Shown in pieces: positions 35,176-46,686 of a stretch of DNA of 64,000 nt. This DNA comes from Eucommia ulmoides. Taxonomy: Eukaryota; Streptophyta; Magnoliopsida; Garryales; Eucommiaceae. The DNA is taken from NCBI GenBank assembly GCA_016647705.1, contig CM028336.1, positions 11,912,880 through 11,976,879 on the forward strand, written 5' to 3'. The notes beneath the pieces were generated by a model that saw nothing but the letters and a program-made list of their open reading frames with translations, was not told the DNA's origin and made no database searches. The translations under genes and the position numbers were made by a program. Numbering within the stretch: the stretch's first letter is position 1; every line of letters begins with the position of its first letter.

Positions 35176-35819
35176 GTTTGATTCCTACCTTTAAAGGGAT
35201 CTTGAGAATTAGTGGGTGCAAATCTCCGTGGGGCTCGGAGGAATGGACTAGCCAAGAGTAGTTTGGTGAACCAGGATATATCTTTGTGTACTGCAATATT
35301 TACTTTGTTATTTTTGTTGTTTGGGTGTGCACCTAGTTAATTGATTTATTCCGCTGTAATATAAAGATAATAATTAATTTAGGAATAAAACTAATTATTT
35401 GATTTATTCAAGTTTTATTCTGATTATTTTTTAATTACCCAATTCACCCCCCCTCTTGGGTATTATACTGGGCCAACAAGGACCATTGCAGAAATCTCTC
35501 TTGAAATCATGAAGATATTGATTATCTTCCAAGCCGTTAAAAGCATATCACGTAATGGAAGACCTCTCCAATAAAACGACAAAATATCTCCAAGCCTATA
35601 TAAAGGGAAAGTATCACTGGTAATTACTTACGGTTCAATCTATGTATTATCTTCTCCATTACCAGATTAGTTTATTCTCACGCCGGAGGTTATTTAGTCG
35701 ACACCACACCCGTGTCTCCTTTGAGAACTCACATTTTTGCAGGTTACAAGAGGAAGGTGAGAAGATTTTCAACACGTGCGGAGTTGTTACACGTGTTAGG
35801 TATTTCTGATAAAATCATT

Positions 35820-35834
35820 TGGCGCCGTCTATGG
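35820..35834 (+). other. Primer-binding site of element E
   Basis: The bases tggcgccgtctatgg follow the LTR end after five bases. The tggcgccg core is the 3'-end complement of plant tRNA-Asp type used by Tat/Athila elements. Confidence 0.75.
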
Positions 35835-35898
35835 GAAACGCTAACGAAAAAATCTTCCCATCGCAACTATAATACAACCACGAGCAAGAAGAACAGCG

Positions 35899-37380
35899 AT
35901 GAGTCAAAACAATGACTTGCCACTACCATCTGATACAGAAATACTAGTGAAAGCACATAAGTAAATTCAGATTAATCCTCCGCCGGTGGTGCTGAGCACC
36001 GATGCGAAGATAAATGCTCTCACTGAAAAAATGGCTAAGATAATAGATACGATCAAGTACCTGGTGGAGATAATCATCAATAGCATGTTGCACTCCCCAG
36101 CAACCAACAAGGACGTAGGAGAAGAAGCAGAATCTCTAGGGTATGTTGATCTGCAATCCCATGGGGAGCAACTTACCCAAGGAGATACAAGCCATCAGCA
36201 GAAAAGAAGAGTGTATAGTTGAACTAAGACTATTGATTCTCGTCAACAGATAAAAAGTAGGGTGGAGAAAGGTCAGCATTTGGATAAACTAGATACACTA
36301 TTGAAAGGTACTGAGTTGTCGTTCTCACCAGATATCCAAGTTTTACCATTGTCCGAAAAGTTTAATCCCACGAAGTTTGAGACATATGATGGGAAAGCGG
36401 ATCCTGTGGACCAAATTCGCCAATTCAAACATGTCATGAACTTATATAGTTCAAGCGACTCCATACTTTGTAGAGCTTTTTCCACAATATTAATGGGTTC
36501 AACCCTTGAGTAACTACATACGCTCCCACAAAACTCCATCATGTGTTTCAAGGAATTTAGGAAAATATTTATCAATCACTTCATAACTTGTCAGAGGTTG
36601 ATAAAGGGTCTTGATTTTCTATTGGCCTTGCGTCAAGGAAAAAAGAAAAAAGAAACTCTGCGCTAGTATATGAGTCGATTCAACGAGGAATTGAAATACC
36701 TCGAGGGTTGTGATACAAACCTCATACTCAACGTATTTACCTCAGGATTGCGCCATGGCCATTTTCAAAACTCCCTCACCAAGAAGAACCCCTAAAGCAT
36801 GTCAGAGCTAATAGAAAATGTTAAGCCCTACATGAAACTGGAGGATGTCAAGCTCGCAAGAGAAGGTAGGGGATCTTTCAAAGATCACCCCAAACAAGGC
36901 GAGAAGGACCACAGCAATGTAAAATCCAACAGTTCTAACAGGCGTAAAGATCGGCCTAAGAGCTCAAGTTCCATATCAGAAGTTCGACAAGAGCCAAACC
37001 TGTTTGGTCTACGAATGCCGATCTCAAGAATCTTGCACAAAATATGTGTATATGAGGTAATTCAATGGCCTCCTAGGCAGACTACCAAGTCCAATAGGAA
37101 GAATAGGTCCAAGTACTATGATTTCCATAGGGACTATGGTCACAATACGAATAACTGCTGGGAGCTCAAAAAGGAGATCAAACATTTAGCTAATATGGGT
37201 CAGCTGCGTGACTACTTACAAGAACGTTCAAGGGATAAAAAATGGCCTAGAAATGAGGCCGTTACAAAGAACACCGTGAAAAAAAAAAAGCATAAAGAAG
37301 ATCATCCCATTGAGAATCGTGACGTAATTTTCATGATAAATTCTACTGGGCCAACAACTAGAGAATCCAACCATGAATGA
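35899..37380 (+). pseudogene. Gag pseudogene of element E
   Basis: This is a remnant of the capsid/nucleocapsid protein. It starts at ATG 35,899 (MSQNNDLPLP), with an early stop at 35,961. The capsid part shows the Tat-type gag motif FNPTKFETYDGKADPVDQI at about 36,361-36,417, then GLRHGHFQNSL near 36,750. The nucleocapsid zinc knuckle at about 37,117-37,165 reads YYDFHRDYGHNTNNC. The first metal-binding Cys, normally in YCDFH, is changed to Tyr. At least four in-frame stops are present. Confidence 0.85.
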
Positions 37381-37399
37381 AAAAAAAAGGTCCGCGAAA

Positions 37400-40300
37400 C
37401 AGCACTAGAGCGCTGCCATAGAAAAGTAATGGCAGTAACAACAAATTCGGTACCAATCATCACTTTCTCTGAGAATGATTGCAAGGGGACTGTTCACTCT
37501 CATGAGGATGTTCTGGTCATCACTCTATGGATTTCCAGCTTCCAGGTAAAGCGGATTTTGATCAATAATGGTAGTTCTACTAATATTATTTTTGTGGATA
37601 CTCTGAAGCAGATAGGAATACCCAGTTCGGATGTTAGTTCCACTCAAACAGTTATAGTAGGATTCAACAACGACCTTATATCGCCACGTGGAAAGATCAC
37701 CTTATTCGTTACCTCCAACAAGGAGGAATTGGGGGTACACAAAGGCTATGGAGTTTATGGTGATAGACTTTACATCACCTTATAATGCAATACTCGGGCG
37801 TCCATAGCTATGCGCGATGAAAGCTATTGCATCAACATACCACCAATGTGTCAAGTATACAAAGGATAGTTCTATGGCGGTGATACGAGGTGATCAAGTA
37901 GCTTCAAGGAAATGTTTTACCATAGCTCTGAAGGGCATGAGTACGCCTTTGTAGCAATTAAAGCAAGAGCAGAAAGTAGCTCTGTCAGAAAGCTCGGCAT
38001 TTGAAATTGATTATTTCAAGGAGCATGCAAGTGTAATTTAGCCCACCGAGCAAGTAAAATAGATCGCCTTCAATGGTGGGGCTCAAAAGCTTATGATTGG
38101 TAGATCATTAAGCCAGAATGAGACCGAAGAGATCAGCAGGCTGCTCCAAAAGAACCTGGACGTCTTTGCCTATACTCTAGAAGTTATGAAATGTATCAGC
38201 CTAGACGTTGCGGTACACCGCCTTGATATCTCCAGATCTTACCATCCAGTCAGGCAGAAAATGAGAACTTTCAGCCCTGAAAAAGAACAAGTGGTTGAAG
38301 CCGAGGTGAAGAGACTATTCTTCGTTGGCCATGTAAGTGAAGTGACGTACCCAAGGTGGCTAGCTAACCTAGTCCTTGTCAAGAAAAAGAATAGAAAGTG
38401 AAGAATGTGCATAGACTTCAATGACCTCGATCAAGCATGCCCAAAAGATTGATATCCAATGCCAAAGATAGACCATATGGTAGATGTAACAGCAGGGCAT
38501 CAACAGCTGACCATGATGGATACTTATGCAGGCTATAATCAAATCCACATTGAACAGCAAGATAAGGAGATAATATCGTTCATCACACCAAAAGGTACAT
38601 ACTACTACAAAGTAATACCATTTGGTATAAAAATGTAGGAGCTACATATCAGCGGTTAGTGAACCGCATTTTTCAAGATCACATTGGAGCAACTATGGAA
38701 GTCTATATAGATGAAATGCTTGTCAAAAGTTCCATAAAAGATTACCATCTTAGCCATTTAGCTGAGGCCTTTACTGTTCTGAGAAAGTACAACATGAAGC
38801 TGAATCCAGAAAAATACGCCTTTAGAGTTGCATCTGGAAAATTTATGGGCTTTGTGGTAAACCAGACCGGCATCATGGTGGACTCCAGTCAAATAGAAGC
38901 TATCAAGAACATGAAATCCCCTATAACTATAAGAGAATTTCAAGTGTTGACAGGGAGGTTGGCTACGCTGAACAGATTCATCTCTAAATTTACGAACAGA
39001 TATGCCCCATTCTTCAAGATTTTAAAAGGGAGTAAAACCTTTTAGTAGGATAATGACTATAAACATACTTTTCAATCCATTAGAGATTACTTGGGCTTAG
39101 TAGATACACTGGATAAAGTGAATCTAAGAGAAGAACTTTATCTCTATCTGGCAGTAACGCTTGTAGTAATGAGTGTCGCGCTGGTCAAAGATCACATAGG
39201 AGGGCAAAGATCGATGTACTACATTAACAAGTCATTAGTTCCGGCAAAAACTCACTACACCAAGTTGGAAAATCTCATCCAGGCCCTGGTAACCGCAGTA
39301 AAAAAGCTTAGACCATATTTCCAGGCACACGTGATCAATGTGCTGACCTCATACCCGCTTCGAGCTGTAATGCACAGACCAGAGGCTTCTATACGTCTCA
39401 TGAAATGGACGGTTGAACTTGGTAAATTTTTCATCAAGTAACCTAAGATAGCATTTAAAGACCAAGCTTTGGTCGACTTTGTTGTTGAATTAACTTCTCC
39501 AATGGAAAATGAAGCACAGGAAACAGATTGTCATGATCAATAAGCTATGCCATGGAAGTTGTGGGTTGATGGAGCTTTAAATATAAAGGGGTGTGGCGTG
39601 GGCATAGTCCTGCAAACACCTGAAGGAGATCAGCTTGAAAAAACAGTGCAACTCGGCTTTCGAACCTCTAATAATGAAGTTGAATATGAGGCTGTGATCA
39701 TTGGGTTAACTCGTGCGCAAGAGTTGGGAACCCAGCATTTGAAGGTGAAGTCAGACTCTCAATTGGTAGTAAATCAAATTAATAAGATGTTCATCATTAG
39801 TGAGGAGATATTGCGTCTTTATGCTGAGAAAGTGAAAGAATTGACCTCCTCATTCCAGAGTTGCAACTTTAAAGCCATCCCAAGGATGGAAAACACAAAG
39901 GCAGATGTCTTGTCAGTGCTAGCTTCTACTTTTGGGTCGGATCAGCGATCTGAACTGGTGGAATTCCTTGATCAACCTTCTGTGACAGTTCTAGTTAACA
40001 AATGGGCATGCATAAGCCAGTTGGACCAAAAAAAAGACTGGAGAACCCCTTTAGTTCTTTACTTAAAGGATAAAATTTTACCAAAAGACAAGGACACCGC
40101 CAGAAAGTTTCTATACAAAGTATCGAGGTATATATTAACCAACGATAAATAGTATAGGCGTAGCCAAACTACAATAACCAGTCTATGAGCATTTGCTCAA
40201 TGGGGGACGGATATGTTAAGGTCATTTACACCAGCACCTCGAATCAAGAACTATCTGCTGGTGGTAATTGATTATTTTGCCAAGTGGGTTGAGGCAGAAA

Positions 40301-41030
40301 CATTCGCAACAGTGGGAGAGAACGAAGTAAAGAACTTTCATTGGAAAAATATCATCTGTTGTTTTGGTATTTTTGATAATGGGACACCTTTCACCAGCAG
40401 TAAAGTTGCATGGATGTACAATGAACTGAAGATTCAACATTGAACATCTAGCCCAACGTACCCACAACCAATGGATAAGCTGAGGTGACAAATCGTTCCA
40501 TCAAGGAGGCACTTAAGAAATGACTAGATGACTCCAAATGAAAATGGGTAGAAGAATGCCCGGGAGTATTGTGGGCTCATCGTACCACCCCAACATCTAC
40601 TATCGGAGAAACACCCTTCTCTCTAACTTACAGAACTTAAGTTTTCATTCCAATTGAGATAGGGATGTCGTATAGAAAAGATGTCACAATCAACCTGGTA
40701 GAGAATGAAGAACTCATATGAGAATAAATGGATCAGCTAGAAGAGAGACGAGACAGGGCATTATTGAAGATGGCAACTTACAAATCAAGGATGGCACGGA
40801 TGTTTAACCATGCAATCCATCCACGACACTTTGCCATATGAGACCTGGTACTTCGGAGAGTAATGTCTCATCGCCGAGAAGCACGCTTAGGAAAGCTAAC
40901 TCCTAACTGGGAAGGCCCTTACCGAGTTACCAAATTAAACAGACCAAAAACATATTGGCATAAGGATCTTGATGGCGTAGCAATATCCAGACCTTGTAAT
41001 ATCTCTCACCTACGCAAATATTTCGTATAA
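37400..41030 (+). pseudogene. Pol pseudogene of element E (protease, RT, second RNase H, integrase)
   Basis: The protease at 37,429-37,785 has LINNGSSTNIIF where active enzymes have DNGSS, so the catalytic Asp is lost. RT runs from about 38,093 (LDISRSYHPVRQKMRTFSPEK) through ACPKD-YPMPKIDHMVD to the palm box at 38,701-38,730. The box reads YIDEMLVKS, so YIDD has become YIDE. A connection region ends near 39,441. A separate plant-type RNase H at 39,547-40,000 has LWVDGALNIKG, NNEVEYEAVI, KSDSQLVVNQI and ENTKADVLSVLAS. The integrase core at 40,213-40,443 has VIDYFAKWVEAE, then FGIFDNGTPF, about eight residues short before DNG. The zinc finger between RNase H and core is deleted. The end at 40,900-41,030 reads NWEGPYRVTKL and NISHLRKYFV. 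Confidence 0.88.
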
Positions 41031-41224
41031 ATTTCTGATTATTTTATGATTCTTGTCTTTTATTCAGTATTTAGAAGTTATTCTATCTCATTTTGAGAAA
41101 CTCTTTGAATAAAGCAAATAAATTATCTCTCCATCAACTTTGTAACATTTATTATTGCATTATTATGCTTCTGCATTATCTAAAACACTTAGTGAATTAA
41201 GGCTAAGTGTGAAATAGACAATTG

Positions 41225-41729
41225 GAATTAAGGTTAGCACAAACCGAGCATATCAGCTCAGCGTTAACTAGGCACCTCGGCCCAGCAACAACTGAGTTCT
41301 TTAACTCAGAATCTAACAGAGCACGCCAGCTTAGCATTAACTGGGCACCTCGGCCCTGCAACAATTAAGTTCCTTAACTTAAAATCTAACTGAGTACATC
41401 AACTCAGCATTTAACTGGGCACCTCGACCCAAAAACAACTGAGTTTTTTAACTCAGAATCTAACATGTCATGTCAGCTTAGCATTAACTGGGCACCTCAG
41501 CCCTGCAACAATTAAGTTCCTTAACTTAAAATCTAACTGAGTACATCAACTCAGCATTTAACTGGGCACCTCGACCCAAAAACGACTGAGTTTTTTAACT
41601 CAGAATCTAACATGTCATGTCAGCTTAGCATTAACTGGGCACCTCGGCCCAGCAACAACTGAATATCTAAACTCAGAATCTAACTGAGCACATCAGCTTA
41701 GCATTAATTGAGCACCTCAGTTCAGCATC
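41225..41729 (+). repeat. 73/74 bp tandem array with dimeric higher-order structure (element E 3' region)
   Basis: Unit borders are 41,290, 41,363, 41,437, 41,510, 41,584, 41,657 and about 41,730, giving six units of 73 or 74 bp preceded by a partial unit from 41,225. Each unit has an inverted ctgagtt...aactcag pair and the phrase ttaactgggcacctcg. Units 2 and 4 are identical for most of their length, as are units 3 and 5, so a 147 bp dimer (41,363-41,509) has been duplicated (41,510-41,656). It lies after the integrase stop in the non-coding 3' part of the element. Confidence 0.92.
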
Positions 41730-41804
41730 AAGAAAAGTTGATCTGTTTATTCATTCTTTAATGAGCAGAGTAGAACAGTTCGCTCACAACAATTGTCGGC
41801 TTAA

Positions 41805-41890
41805 CTCAAGCTCTGCTCAATATTCACCTGGGTACTTCAGCTTTAACTCAAGCTCTGCTCAGTATTCAACTGGATACTTTAACTCAGCAT
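41805..41890 (+). repeat. Two-copy repeat of about 42 bp
   Basis: The phrase taactcaagctctgctca.tattcamctggrtact occurs twice back to back. Confidence 0.8.
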
Positions 41891-42537
41891 AATCATTTGA
41901 TCTTATCATATAGATTAATGGTTAGAAAGGAGGGCAGGACAGCCTAGCAAATCTTAACAGAACGAATCAGCCCAATCTTGGATGGTACTGTTTGAATCAC
42001 CTCACCCTTTAACTTCTAGTCTTACCGATTAAGCGAAGTAAGTGTTAATCTCCATAATTTTCTTGTCATCAACATCGTTTAACTCCTTTAAAAAGAAAAA
42101 TCTAGAAAACTTATCTATGTGATGAGTTTAAGACTGGTTAACAAATGGGAGAATGTTGATTTTATCTTATTGCACTGCGTATGATAATGTTGGTTTTTAT
42201 GACTAAGTTAAAGATTCAAATGTTCAACCCACTACCATGAGCCTAATGTTTAGTTCATAACTAGCTTAGTTTTCTAACCAAGTTATGAAGGAGGGCATGC
42301 AGGAGGGTAAACGCAAGGCAATACAAACAATTGACGAAACAAACACAGCACCACACAATATCAAGAACTTCAACAACCCCATATTTTTCATTATAAAAAA
42401 AGAGAAGGGGGTACATGGCTACCAAAAAAAAAAAAACAGAACATACTGTTCTCAAGAATAGAAAAGACTGTTCTTCCAAAACACATAAAAAAAAATAGGA
42501 TTTTCTTCTTCATCATAAACCGGGGCTGAAAGGGATT
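41891..42537. other. Non-coding 3' part of element E
   Basis: No coding region is recognised. The minus frame at 42,261-42,479 is hydrophobic through translation of A-rich sequence and has no family features. Confidence 0.5.
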
Positions 42538-42658
42538 TCATTCCGACGCCAAAAAAGCAAGTGAACCCAGATCTTCTGAGTCTAAGTTGGAGAAATAGAT
42601 AGCATGCTCCTCATACTTACTGAGCTTGTCGATCAGGTCACAGATCTTGGCCCTCTTT
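42538..42658 (-). pseudogene. C-terminal piece of the antisense ORF of element E
   Basis: On the minus strand this reads KRAKICDLIDKLSKYEEHA and ends SLAFLASE with a stop at 42,538. With element C and one target duplication removed, the reading frame continues without shift from the segment ending at 60,324 (KFMEKNEAK). The two pieces are therefore one former exon. Confidence 0.75.
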
Positions 42659-45189
42659 TGTTGATCCCAAGATTTTGATGGACAATTAAGTGTTGATGTG
42701 TTTGGTAGAACTAACGTGTTTATTGAATGTTTCAGTTTAAGAAGTTTCATTAAAGATAATATCATGGAGTAATTATGAAAGATGTAGAGACAGACATTAA
42801 AGAGATTAAGAGTATTGAAAATTCTGAAGAAATTAGGTGAAAATAACTTAAATATTTTTTACTCTTAATCTATCCCGATTAGAATCACACATGACACAAA
42901 TTAATGATTTATATTTATGTGTGTTTAATTTGATGAAATTAGGATCCTAATTAGTGTTCAATTATTTGCTCCAAAGTAAAATTGAAAAATAAAAATTGAC
43001 CTAAGTAATATTAGTGTTCAAATTTGAATATTAGTATAAATTATGTAAACCAAAAGAAGAAATCGATCAACGGGATTAAAACGTTAAAGTTTGGGTTGAA
43101 ATAAGTTGAAAATGAGAGCTTCCAGTAGTGATCGGTCAACCGAAGGGTATAGGATTGGTCAACAGATTGTTGTTGGGCTGGGAAATGTAATTCTTTTAAT
43201 AGATCGGTCAACCGACCATGAAAGGATAAGTTAACCGACCGTGGCTTGATTTTGGCTTGAAAACTCACTAAATCGATCAGTCAACTAATCATGGGAGTTC
43301 GGTCAACCGACTAGGTTTGTACACCTATTCATTTGTTGACCATAACGTTTTCATCTAAACTCCGATTGAGGTAATTCAAAATTATCTGAAAAGATACAAA
43401 AGATATCTACAACTTTTATGTTTTGAGATTTTTCAAAATCAAATTGTATCATGGTCAAAATGGGTCTTGAAGTTTATACACCTATAACTACAATCAATCA
43501 ACCGACCACAAGGATCGGTTAACCGATTGTTTCGGTTGAGATCTCAAGGAACTTGTACTTTTTATTAACAAAACTAGTCATTTTTTATGGTTCCAAGGGA
43601 GATATTTGGGGGGCTTGAAATTATGGAAGATATGGTCCATATATTTTGAAAAGATATTGATTTGGTTCATATATTAAATGATTTTCTCAATTTGGTTCAT
43701 TAAATACTTCATATCTATTCGATTTGAAATTCAGGAATAATTTGAGGACTTAATTGAAAGTTTAAAAGTTGTATTTGAGTTAAATACATTATAATTAAAT
43801 GGTTATGTTATATGGGGTCTTTAAGTATTTTTTAAAGTCTTATCTTGTGAAAACTAACCGTTTGAGAGCTTATTTCAAATTAATTTAAATGGACATGCAA
43901 AAATTGATCATGACATGAAGAACTATAAGTTCCTAAGTTATTCTAAGAGTTATCATTCTATTGAGATTTATTCGAGAGAGATATTGTGTTGCGTTCTTGA
44001 TCTAAAGCGCTTATTATTGAATTAGCGTCACCGATTTAAGATGTCTAGCAATTCTACTTACATTCTTTCAGTGTTATCTTGGTGAGATCATTCCAAGCTT
44101 TTGTTCTTAATTGTGAATTTGTATTATAATTGCTTGTTTGGTTATAAGATCATTGTGAAATCGATTCTGAACTTTAAAGAGTATAAAAGTTCTTTTAAAA
44201 CAATTTTTGTGATTATCTTATTATGTGCTCAATTTTGTGTTACCCGCATCTATTATAATTAGATTTTCAATTCCTCACGTAAATTTCCATCACTAGTAAA
44301 TTTGGGACATTAATTGAGTTTAATTGATTTGAGGTGGTAGAAGCTCTGAGTATGAATAAACTTATTATTTTTTTGTAATTAGTGAGTTTGTGCGGATTTG
44401 ATACTATTGGGAGTATCTAGTCAGGGGTAGCTTTGGGTTTCAATCTTTTTTGGGAAAACAATTTAGGTTTTATCTTTACCTTGTGGATAAAAAAGCTTAG
44501 GTTATTATTTTCCCTTGAAAAGAATTAAGCTTGATTTTTCTTGATTAGAATTGAAATTGAGTGATTTGTAATTATTCCATCCTTACCGATGAAAATTATA
44601 CTTGGAGTGTTTTTGGTGAGGTTTGAATATTTTCCTAAGGTATAAAAGAATTAGGTTTGATCCTTAGCCTATGAAATGATTAGGTTAATCTTAAGCCTAG
44701 TAAAATAATAAGGTTATTCTTGCACCTGAGAAAATGATTAGGTGGTGATTCCTTCTTAATAGAATTAGGTTTGTTTTTAGCTTGGTAAAAAGATAGGATT
44801 CTTTCTTAGCTAGTGAAAAGAATAATTGTAAAGATTGATTTTGAGTCTGCTAAAAGAATTGGTGTAAGGGTTTGGTTCCTAACTATTAAAAGAATCTTGA
44901 GTTTAGTGAGTGCAAATCTCCGTGGGAGCTTAGAGAACTGAATTAGCCAAGAGTAACTTGATGAACCAGGATATTTATCCTTGTGTGTTGCTTTATTTAC
45001 TTTATTTATATTTTGTTATTTGGGTGTGCACCTAGATTAAATACATTTATTCGCTGCATTATAAAGATAATAATTGATTTAGGGTAAATCAATGATTTTA
45101 TTATTTAAGTGTTGAAAATATTAAAATTTGACTAAATTTTTTATAACTACCCAATTCACCCCCCTCTAGGGTAGCTCATTGGGCCAACA
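42659..45189 (+). repeat. 5' LTR of element C
   Basis: It carries many ggtcaac / gtcaaccgacc words between 43,125 and 43,560 (W-box-like TTGACC on the other strand). It also has an array of about 28 bp words around gaattaggttt..cttagcctrtgaaa at 44,440-44,880. Confidence 0.93.
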
Positions 45190-45191
45190 AT

Positions 45192-45203
45192 TGGTATCGG
45201 AGC
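45192..45203 (+). other. Primer-binding site of element C
   Basis: The bases tggtatcggagc closely match the initiator-Met primer tggtatcagagc. Confidence 0.9.
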
Positions 45204-45247
45204 TAGTTTTAGCTCCTTAGACTTAACATCTTAGATAAACCGGTCAC

Positions 45248-46393
45248 ATGCACACACCATGGATGATGTTTTCTGTGTATCCTCTTTTGATGGTGATAAA
45301 TTCGTATATAAAAATGTTATTTATGATTCTTGTAGTACTAGTGGTAGTGATGGAGATGATGATAATGAAAATATTCATATTGTCATGGAAAAATTATTTT
45401 CTCTCACACTTCTTTTTGCCAAGGAAATCTTGATTTTAAAAATAAAATTTGATTCTTTTGAAAATTGAGGAAGAAGTGTTTGAAAATCTGAAGTGTATTT
45501 GGATGATTATTGTGGTACAAAAGAGTTTTTGGACGTCATTTTTTAAATTAATAATTTTCTCTCTAAATTGAATTTAGAGTTTTAAAAGATAATTTTGATA
45601 TGATTTCTAGACAAATGTCAGATCTTGAATAAAAAATCAATTTACTTAAGAAAAAATTTGAAAAATCAAAATCCGACCTCAAGTTTGTTTCAAGAGCTTC
45701 TGAAAATACTTTTTCATATTTTAAAACAATCTATGGAAGTGGATACGTTTCATCGTCTTATTCTTCATTACAAACCAATGATTGTAATGTTGCTATTGTT
45801 AGAAATTATTTATGTTTTACATCTCGTGCTATCTATGACAATCAAAAGAAATTAAGATATTATTGCAATAGGATTGAACAATTTAAAGTATCATGTTTGT
45901 TCAGGAATCCTAAATTTGTTTCTAACATAAATAGATCCAAAATTAAATGGATACCACAGAGAGCTATTGGAATGTCTTGTGCAGAGTTACATAATGTTGG
46001 GACTGAACCGAAAGGAACAAATAAATAAGTTTTATCAAAGCCAAGATAGGAAGTCACCAAGAATCCACAAGCGACGCATACAGGGTGAAAAGATGCACCA
46101 AAGATAAAATCTGAAGTTGCAAAAAACCACAAACGAAACGTGTAAACAGAAAAAATTTGTCAAAACCAAAATGGGATATCACCAGGAAGTCACAAGTGAC
46201 ATGTGAAATTGGAAGTATCAGTAAATCAAATGGTAATAATCAAATGTTGAGAGAATGTAAACAGGCTAAGAAAAATTGTACACCCAAATCAATCATCGAT
46301 ACAAATGAGGTAAAAAAAAAAGTTGTCCCGAAATATATAAGAGATATTCCTAATCCCTTGCAATTTAAATTTATTAAAGAGAGAGATGTCTGA
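45248..46393 (+). pseudogene. Gag remnant of element C
   Basis: Broken frames run from ATG 45,259 (MDDVFCVSSFDGDKF). Near 45,830-45,960 a stretch reads LRYYCNRIEQFKVSCLFRNP and then KIKWIPQ. This resembles the zinc-knuckle region of SIRE-type copia gag (CxxC....GHxxxxC), but with one Cys and the His missing. A further frame at 46,157-46,393 is Lys-rich and unrecognised. No pol sequence follows before element D. Confidence 0.55.
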
Positions 46394-46686
46394 CTTGCCA
46401 AATATGTAAGTTGGTAATGGTTTCTCAGACATATTTTAAATGATGCATTCACTTGTTGTCATTGAAACAATGCAATATGATTCTGAGAATCACATTTAGT
46501 TATCTCATTTAGTTAAGGTGTATTAACATATTTTTATATGCTTATATCAAGTAATGATCATATGTTTGAAAAACATGTTACGTGATTTGAAAAATGAATT
46601 AAGTATTTAAGCTCCCACTAAGTAGTGTTAATAACTTGTTGCATATACATTTTAGTAAGATTATTTATATAATGTGTTGTCATTCA

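Larger units (their letters stand above)
33324..35478 (+). mobile_element. Solo LTR of a long-LTR copia family
   Basis: It starts tgttgatctcaagattttg and ends gggccaaca, like the LTRs of element C (42,659 and 57,801) but clearly diverged from them. The flanks gggat (33,319-33,323) and aggac (35,479-35,483) each differ by one base from gggac. The undisturbed E 3' LTR has gggac at this site, so the target duplication is confirmed by the second LTR. The interior holds a duplicated aagatcaaattaaatggatgctaaa segment (33,417-33,535) and a run of cctgtaaaaagat words (34,900-35,170). Confidence 0.88.
33010..35814 (+). repeat. 5' LTR of element E (split by a solo LTR)
   Basis: The LTR pieces 33,010-33,323 and 35,479-35,814 align collinearly with 63,103-63,747. 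A tatataaa-type promoter box is seen near 35,598 (cctatataaaggg). It differs from the 3' LTR at roughly one base in ten by eye. Confidence 0.87.

Noticed and set aside
41225-41729. Possible CRISPR-like array of regularly spaced repeats
   Set aside because: Units are contiguous without unique spacers, the context is a plant retrotransposon, and the structure is an ordinary tandem satellite.
42261-42479. Hydrophobic minus-strand frame suggesting a small membrane protein
   Set aside because: It arises from A-rich plus-strand sequence in the non-coding 3' part of element E, with no start context or family match.
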